A DNA stretch of 64,000 bases, taken from Spinacia oleracea (taxonomy: Eukaryota; Streptophyta; Magnoliopsida; Caryophyllales; Amaranthaceae). Location: positions 25,039,449-25,103,448 of the forward strand of contig NC_079491.1 in assembly GCF_020520425.1 (NCBI RefSeq), given 5' to 3'. Each line of letters starts with the position of its first letter. The stretch's first letter is position 1. A program made the position numbers and the translations under genes. The notes under the pieces are model-generated. The model saw only the letters and a list, made by a program, of their open reading frames with translations, searched no databases and was not told the DNA's origin. Shown one piece after another: positions 58,194 through 64,000 of this stretch.

Positions 58194-58483
58194 CTCCTTC
58201 CGTCCCTTAATACTCGACCTGTTTTGACTTTTTGCACTATTCACATAATTCACTTTGACCCTATTTTATTTCTAGTATATGAAAATAAAGGTTAGTATAT
58301 AATAAAGGTTAGTATATGAAAATAAAGGTTAGTATATTGTTGGCTTCATCTTAATATATATTTTCAAAATAGTAATATTTTTATAAGTTTTTATAATATA
58401 TAGTTAAAGAAATTGGTGGTCAAAATTGTGCATCGGCAAGCGTGTCAGGTCAAAACAGGTCGAGTATTAAAGGACAGAGGGAG
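58194..58483. mobile_element. Stowaway-type MITE
   Basis: Terminal inverted repeats CTCCTTCCGTCC...AATACTCGACCTG and the matching CAGGTCGAGTATT...GGAGGGAG-like end, flanked by TA at 58,192-58,193 and 58,484-58,485. The CTCC(C/T)TCCGTCC start and TA target are diagnostic of Stowaway (Tc1/mariner). 290 bp, no ORF. Inserted at the TA that begins the right 17-bp TSD of the SINE-like copy. A direct repeat AAATAAAGGTTAGTATAT occurs two to three times (58,280-58,340). Confidence 0.88.
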
Positions 58484-58631
58484 TAATTATTTTGTGCATT
58501 GACAAGCATAAAAGTGACCAATGTTGCAAAGAAAAACGAACGAATGAAGTATATTTTTTTAGGTTGAAGTCACAGTTTTTGGTGTTTGATAAATATGCTA
58601 CAAGGGGTTACTTTACTGAGGGCGGAGAAGC

Positions 58632-58872
58632 CAATATCTGATATGTATTTCAAGATACATATCACACCACTAAACGACAAAATAGAGATAAGATAAAAAT
58701 GAGAACAAGTGCCATTTTTCAAAGAACAAATGCCATTTTTCAAAAACCAATGTCATTTTCCAAAAACGATGCCATTTTCAAAAAAAATTGATTTTGTCCA
58801 TTAGTGTTTGTCTTATCCCTATTTTGTCGTTTAGTAGGTGATATGTATTTGTGAAATACATATCAGATATTG
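58632..58872. mobile_element. Fold-back MITE, 241 bp
   Basis: Ends are inverted repeats of about 60 bp: CAATATCTGATATGTATTTC on the left and its complement on the right, continuing through CTAAACGACAAAATAG and GATAAGA. The loop holds four direct copies of a 19-20 bp ATGCCATTTTTCAAA-like unit. TSD not clear. No ORF. Confidence 0.75.
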
Positions 58873-59439
58873 ATTTATACTTCCTCTACGTACTTTACCA
58901 ACCCATGTGTACAACTGCAACCAAGTTTTAACTAGACTCTGTTCGGTTCACGCGAATATGAAATTAACTTATATATCGTTCTAGAATATATTTTTTTGTT
59001 GAAAAAAAACTTATTTGTGTATTAAATTGTCTGGAAAAGCTTATTTTTGTCGAAATAAGTCAATGTAAGTTAAAGTAAGTTGAAACAAACAAACTCTTAC
59101 GAGCTGATTGTTACCAGATATAATAAAAGGCGAGAATGATAATAAATGTAAGCGTTATTGACAAGAAAAAATAACATCAGAATGTGTACAGTAGTGTCAC
59201 TTTATCTCGAACTTGGTGTTTTATTTTTTTCTTCATAAATTGACATTCCTGCCCAATACTATTCCTCAAATGGTAATGGAAGATAACTAAGGAGTTACAT
59301 GATGACCGGGACGTGTATTAAGGAAGAAGAGTTTAATCTAATAAAAATAATAAAGCAAGTGGGGGAGGGAGTAATAAACAAATCTTAACCCTTTAAAAAG
59401 CAAGAAACCCCAATTTTTTTCCTTAGGAACAGTAAAATC
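58873..59439. other. Intergenic DNA
   Basis: AT-rich, no recognised feature. Confidence 0.4.
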
Positions 59440-59800
59440 TCTTAAGAACAGTTCCCTTCCTCCCTTTACTGGAAACCCTTCTCCCCTTTTATTTCGACCG
59501 GTCAACACCCTCCTACCACACATGTCCACCTTTTTCTCCATCTTCGTCTTCTTCCTGGAGCTTCATCCATCATCTCTGTCTCCTGCTCCTGAGTTCTTTC
59601 TGTCTTCCTCAAGATTACTCTCTTTCATGATCTACAACTGTATCCTCCTTCTGCTACCTCTCCTCTCCAATGGCATCGGCGCCTCTGGTCCTCTCCTCTC
59701 CTCTTCCATGGTGTTGGTACCTCTCCTCTCCTAATTATCTTCTTCGTCTTCTACATCTCCCGATCTATTATTCTTCGTCTTTGACATCTCACGATCTAGC
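59440..59800 (+). other. CT-rich leader-like stretch
   Basis: Pyrimidine-rich (TTCTTCGTCTTC, CTCTCCTCTCC repeats), like the 5' untranslated region of a plant gene. Open frames here (59,522-59,734; 59,670-59,912) are Ser/Leu/Pro-rich and resemble no family, so I do not call a protein. Possibly the start of the gene that left the SR exon fragment at 62,338. Confidence 0.35.
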
Positions 59801-59911
59801 AAGGTATTCCAATAATATCTTTGAAGATTCTAAAGCAAAGCCTAAAGCAAAGCCCAATTTAAGAGAATTAATTAGGTTTCAGAATCTTCTAAGGTATTAT
59901 TGGAATTCTTG
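59800..59911. repeat. Short hairpin, about 30-bp arms
   Basis: Arms 59,800-59,831 and 59,881-59,911 are reverse complements with a few mismatches (core CCAATAATA...GAAGATTCT). The loop of about 49 bp contains a doubled AAAGC block. Size resembles a plant miRNA precursor or an AT-rich MITE scar. Confidence 0.5.
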
Positions 59912-60263
59912 ATGGAAGATTCAAGAATGGTGTTAGGATCTAAGCTATCTCCTTCCCCTTTCTCTGATTCCTGTTCTTCTATTGACCTTCTATTTCAATT
60001 CAATCTGTGCAGAAATCAGGAATGAAATTAGAAATACCACAAAGGAGGTAAGCAACGAAGATTAATTTTTTTTTTAAAATTTCAAGTCTCTTTTCAATTC
60101 AATTTTTCTTGTTACTTACTGTTGTTAATTACTACTCCGGTGACTGTTACTTTGGACGTTTGTTATTTTGCTTTGATTAGCTTAAAGATACTATTTTACA
60201 TAAATGTTATAAGCACACCGTGAATTCTGTCTGTTATGCACGAAGCTGTGGTAGTTTTGATAA

Positions 60264-60440
60264 ATATAAATGTTTATTTGGTGCGAGTTTGGTCAAGTTA
60301 TTGACAATTTGTTAGTCTTGTTTACCATATATAAATGTTAATTTGGTGCGAGTTTGGTCAAGTTATTGACGTTTTGTTAGTCTTGTTTACCATATGCTTG
60401 TAGCAGGATTGTTTTTATTGAGTACCCATATTCTAATAAT
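60264..60440. repeat. Local tandem duplication, 65-bp period
   Basis: ATAAATGTT(T/A)ATTTGGTGCGAG... starts at 60,266 and again at 60,331. The second copy continues to CCCATATTCTAATAAT at 60,438. Confidence 0.75.
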
Positions 60441-60810
60441 CGTATATGTAATTGAAAGTACTTTAGTCGATTCATTTTTCTGCCTGTATAGATAGTTTTG
60501 GTAGTTCCTGGGGTTGAACTGGGTCCAGAGATGATTTGATCTTTTACTTTCTTGCAAGTATAAGGTTCTATTTTTTTGGTGAAATCAAAATTCTTATTAC
60601 CTGTCATTCCACCCGGGGTTTGTTTATATTCTTGCATCAGTTCTTGGCATTCAATGCGTCTATCTTATAATTTTGGTTTTGCTACTACTAAAGCTGGGTA
60701 TAACTTAAAAAGGTATTGGAGCCATTCCTAAACCAAGAACCAAACTGCAATCTAAACTCACTACACCGGTAAAATTTCTTTGAAGATACACTACACCAGT
60801 AAATAATTAG

Positions 60811-60906
60811 GTGCGAGTTTGGTCAAGTTATTGACGTTTTGTTAGTCTTGTTTACCATATGCTTGTAGCAGGATTGTTTTTATTGAGTACCCATATTCTA
60901 ATAATT
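60811..60906. repeat. Dispersed third copy of the 60.3-kb repeat
   Basis: About 95 bp from GTGCGAGTTTGGTCAAG to CCCATATTCTAATAAT, apparently identical to 60,346-60,440, 465 bp away in the same orientation. Confidence 0.8.
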
Positions 60907-62337
60907 AGACTGATGTACATTACTTAGTGATTTCCTGGTTTGTTATTCACCTGTTCTGGCAGTGCTCTCATCTTCCAACTTACATCCTTATCTTTTCAGC
61001 CACTTTTTAATTTGATTGTTACTGTTTCCGTCTTTTTTGGTGAACTCCATTATTTTGAAGTGGTAGGTGTTTCCTTTTTATGGCATTGGTTATCAATTTG
61101 AGGGTAGTGTTGTGAAAATGATTTATTTGGTTATGATAAAAAAAAAAAAAAACATCTTGGCAGTGATGGAAAAGGACTATTTCAATTTGGGCTTTCTATT
61201 TGAGTTTAATGAAGTAGTTTTCGGTTAAGTATTAGAGTTGGTTGAACATGTTTTGGTTTTATGCGTTGGAATTGAGTTGGAGTGATTTCTGGCAACGGAG
61301 TTCGCCAACTTAAGGCTCAAGTATTAGTCGAACAACAGTCTTCCACTTTCAAAACAACAGTCTGTGTTTTATTGAGCTATATCCAACTTCATTTGTCAAC
61401 CTAATGTTAATTGATGATGGCATTTACTTTTCCATGGGTCGAGTCTGATACATCAACCGTCATTATCCTCCTGTTCTTCGTTAGAGATGGAGTCGAGTTA
61501 AAGGTTTCATATCTTTTCGCAATTTTCAATTCCATATTCTTTTGCTTTAATTCAAGGAAAACAATACATTTTTATGTAGATTTATCAATGTGTTGTAGAA
61601 CTTGCAAAATCGCGACTTTTCCCCCTAATTCACAGAGAGAAGGAGTGAGCTATTTGAGTTGAAGGGCGAACTTTTAGTCGAAATTTCATATGTAAATGTA
61701 GCATTAGGGTTTAACTGTATGTGATTTTTAAAATTTTATTTTAGTGGGCAGGGGAGGTATTATTTTAGCAGCATAAAATCACAGGCATATCTGATGTTCG
61801 TTCTGCCGCCAATCAGGGTTGCGGGGCGTCACTCCGGCGTCATCTGGGTAGAAGTGACGAGGAGAGAATTGTTACCTAAGGTTAGCTACTGTGAGAGTCA
61901 AGATGATAATTTTACATACCATAAAACTGGTTGTCAGCCTTTTTTCATCTGACATCCATTTTCTTGTGACTTCAATTGTATGTCAATTTCAATTAAGGTT
62001 GTGTTTTCACTTGCATTTCGCTTGTGTCTTCTTTTTAGAGAAGGGGAGAATAGGTGATCAAATGTTTTTGTTAACAGGCATTTCGAAATGGTATTTCCTT
62101 TTCCTGGAAAGAAGTTGTTGCTTGCTTGTTCCTATATTCCTGTAAAAATGACACTATTCTTTGGTACTTTATGTATTCCTATGCTGTTGTGGAGTAGACA
62201 TCCGTTGATTTATTTTGTTGATCATGTTGGTTTATCTGTTTCTTTGAATGTTCCAGTTTCTATTTAAAAAATTTGCACTTATCTCTGCATGTTGATATTT
62301 GGTGCAGAATGACAGATGCCTGTCTTCTTTGGTGCAG
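60907..62337. other. Gene-remnant or intronic DNA, no protein identified
   Basis: AT-rich, T-rich on the plus strand. An exon-like GC island lies at 61,770-61,878, preceded by TTTTAGCAG and followed by AAGGTTAGC, but it has no coding match. Open frames at 61,411-61,662 and 61,891-62,145 look random. Confidence 0.35.
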
Positions 62338-62394
62338 TATGGTCGTATTTTGGAAGTTGAATTAAAAGTTCCACCTCGACCTCCTTGTTTTTAA
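62338..62394 (+). pseudogene. SR splicing-factor exon fragment (SR30/SR34-like)
   Basis: After a GGTGCAG acceptor the frame reads YGRILEVELKVPPRPPCF then stops at 62,392-62,394. This is the start of the second coding exon of plant SF2/ASF-type SR proteins (first RRM; usual form YG.I..IDLK.PPRPPGYAFVEF), and the exon border is at the place these genes use. The remainder of the RRM and the RS domain are absent downstream, and no first coding exon was found upstream. A gene relic. Confidence 0.7.
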
Positions 62395-62643
62395 CTGTAT
62401 TCATACGTTAGAGTTACTCCTGAAGGAGTTGAAGCCCCCCGGAGTTTGGTGGATGCACCGATGCAGAACTGCAACAAAAGCTCAAAGTTATGTCGTCCGA
62501 GTATCAGCCCTCCAGTCCAACAAATCATGATCCTAAGTGGAGATATATATATGTGGAGGATCGGTCCTCCCATCTAATACTAGCTTTAAGGAATTGAATA
62601 TCGAGCCTGTTATTCCTCAGGGATTCCCATAACGGAAAGATAC

Positions 62644-62751
62644 CATGGATTAATGGGGTCTCAAAATGATATCAGCTATCCAGGTTGTGGCAGAGATGGT
62701 GGCTATTGGATTTGGCATCCTATGGATGCTTTCACTTCTCTCATGAGCCAG
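62644..62751 (+). other. Exon-like open stretch, unidentified
   Basis: About 36 open codons containing HGLMGSQNDISYPG and GGYWIWHPMDAF end at CAG|GTACTC, a good plant donor. Composition is protein-like. I do not recognise the family. Confidence 0.35.
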
Positions 62752-63263
62752 GTACTCTTTTTTGCTAATGTAAACGTGTTTCTGTGATAATTATAATGAT
62801 AAAAATGCAAATTTTAGTATGTGCTACGTGCTACGTACTACGTACCTCAATTCAAGCCGTTGGACTTATGTACTCATGTATGACTATAGATAAATGTAGC
62901 TTCAGCAAGTATTACCAGTACTTGGGTTTCATTTAGCATGAAAATCTTAATCGGCTTTCGAGGGATAATATATGAATTAAGATATTTGTTTAGGCCTTGT
63001 TATTTCATCCATTTAGTCATGTGCATTCAATTTCGTGTAAGCTAATGGTCTTAGACTCAAAATAACCAAATATGTAGTACGGAGTAAACATTTTCCCAAA
63101 AGGATGACTTAGAAAAGACAATCATTCACATTTTTCAAATAAATGAATCATGCAGTAAGCAAGGCGTCTCAAATCATGGGAAAAGTAAATAATAAAAAGG
63201 CTTCCTGGTGCTTTGTAGAAGTTCCCAACTTATCTAAGGGACTAAGTATCTTGCCCACACCAT
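62752..63263. other. Intergenic or intronic DNA
   Basis: AT-rich, no recognised coding segment. Contains a TACGTGCTACGTACTACG run (62,823-62,843). Confidence 0.4.
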
Positions 63264-63360
63264 TACCAGTACCATTACCATTGGTGTCTTCACCTATAGT
63301 AGATTAAGGGTGTTGAGTTTGTTCCCTCAGTATCCTCACCCCCCTGTAATTTCAAGGAGA
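63264..63360. repeat. Local repeat, copy 1
   Basis: About 80% similar by eye to 63,790-63,878 (shared ACCATTAC, TTGGTGT, GGGTGTTG, AAGGAGAATG blocks). Confidence 0.6.
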
Positions 63361-63476
63361 ATGTCAGGGATGAAAGCTGTGAAAAACAGCACAAAGCACA
63401 AAAATGCTTTGCTGCTATTCTTAATTATTCAGTGTTATCAGAATATTCCAAGAGATTCTCAAGTTCGCGTGATTAC

Positions 63477-63611
63477 CATTTTTAAGGTCTAGAGAACGAC
63501 GCTTCTTTGCTTTCTTTCTATAGAAATATGTGCTGAAAGAAATTAGTACTCTCAAGATAACTAGAGGAACAACGATTGCAACAACTACATTCGTAGTTTG
63601 TTTCTTCGTTC
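63477..63611 (-). pseudogene. Cysteine-rich receptor-like kinase transmembrane exon (fragment)
   Basis: On the minus strand, after acceptor AAATTGCAG, the frame reads TKKQTTNVVVAIVVPLVILR, then a further hydrophobic run and a basic stop-transfer stretch YRKKAKKRR, ending at an ATG|GTAATC donor-like site. A Thr/Lys-rich juxtamembrane segment, a VVVAIVVP transmembrane start and a basic stop-transfer are characteristic of the TM exon of DUF26 receptor kinases, which signal at the plasma membrane. The extracellular and kinase exons are not in the window, so it is an isolated or truncated exon. Confidence 0.5.
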
Positions 63612-63789
63612 CTGCAATTTGCAGACAAACGGTATGAAATACAGGTATATGGAGTAGTTACTAGATATAATAAATACGAAAAAACATTATGAAAATAAGG
63701 AATTATACCTCTATATGTTATTGTTGAAATATGATGGTTAGGTGGAGGTGAACTGATAACACTGTTAAAAATTGCATCTACTACTCAAT

Positions 63790-63878
63790 TACCATTACTG
63801 TTGGTGTTTGCACCTGACCTTTGGTGGATTGAGGGTGTTGGGTATGTTTCCTTACTCCCTGTAATTGCAAGGAGAATG
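63790..63878. repeat. Local repeat, copy 2
   Basis: Partner of 63,264-63,360, about 525 bp away in the same orientation; with the CRK-like exon between them this may be a partial local duplication. Confidence 0.6.
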
Positions 63879-64000
63879 ATAATCCATCTAGAGCCTTGAT
63901 TGTTTAAGGGTTTGAGCAGCTTTGACCGATGGCCTACTTCGCTAGAAATAGGTAGAGTGGTTGTTTGAGCAATTGTGGCATCTGATTTTTCTAATTCTGT

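Overview
The window is nuclear DNA from a flowering plant, and almost all of it is transposable elements nested in one another. The plant origin shows in Tat/Ogre-type and chromovirus-type Ty3/gypsy elements, a Ty1/copia element, a plant L1 LINE, CACTA, hAT, Stowaway and Helitron elements, and exon fragments of plant genes. The repeat style suggests Caryophyllales (spinach/beet/quinoa relatives), but this is a weak inference. I see no intact host protein gene and no complete host gene model.

Left part (1-47,813). The oldest layer is an AT-rich tandem repeat of about 585 bp (1-2051, resuming at 47,465), each unit carrying a fold-back hairpin. Copy A is split by a 609-bp non-autonomous Helitron (487-1095). 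Unit C is split by a 45.4-kb nest: a Tat-lineage Ty3/gypsy element (2052-47,464; TSD AATAC) with a tRNA-Arg-type PBS, a decayed gag-protease region and an antisense plant-mobile-domain-like region, but no reverse transcriptase or integrase that I can see. Two elements lie inside it. A 6.3-kb CACTA transposon (4513-10,847; TSD GTC) carries exon fragments of cytosolic fructose-1,6-bisphosphatase and DGAT2. A gag-only Ty3/gypsy element (TR-GAG type) sits in the Tat 3' LTR as a tandem array LTR-gag-LTR-gag-LTR-gag-LTR (19,449-46,303) under one TSD (ATAAG). The fourth LTR of that array is split by a Ty1/copia element in minus orientation (35,346-45,800; TSD CTATT). Its LTRs are nearly identical, but its coding region is badly decayed.

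Right part (47,814-64,000). Here are a solo LTR of the Tat family (48,832-50,309; TSD ACATC), a 270-bp MITE, a CACTA end remnant, an antisense poly(A) retrosequence, a copia LTR fragment, a dead L1 LINE (52,846-56,227) carrying a 166-bp hAT MITE with a perfect 8-bp TSD, a tRNA-derived SINE, a second SINE-like insertion with a 17-bp TSD itself interrupted by a Stowaway MITE, and a fold-back MITE. The last 5 kb hold gene-like remnants: a CT-rich leader, an SR splicing-factor exon fragment and a cysteine-rich receptor-kinase transmembrane exon.

The best candidates for new biology are the tandem gag-only array with open gag frames, the young but coding-dead copia copy (evidence of movement in trans), the chimeric gene-capturing CACTA, and a GGCGC-rich palindromic motif scattered through both LTRs and internal DNA of the Tat family. 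Divergences and ages are by-eye estimates.
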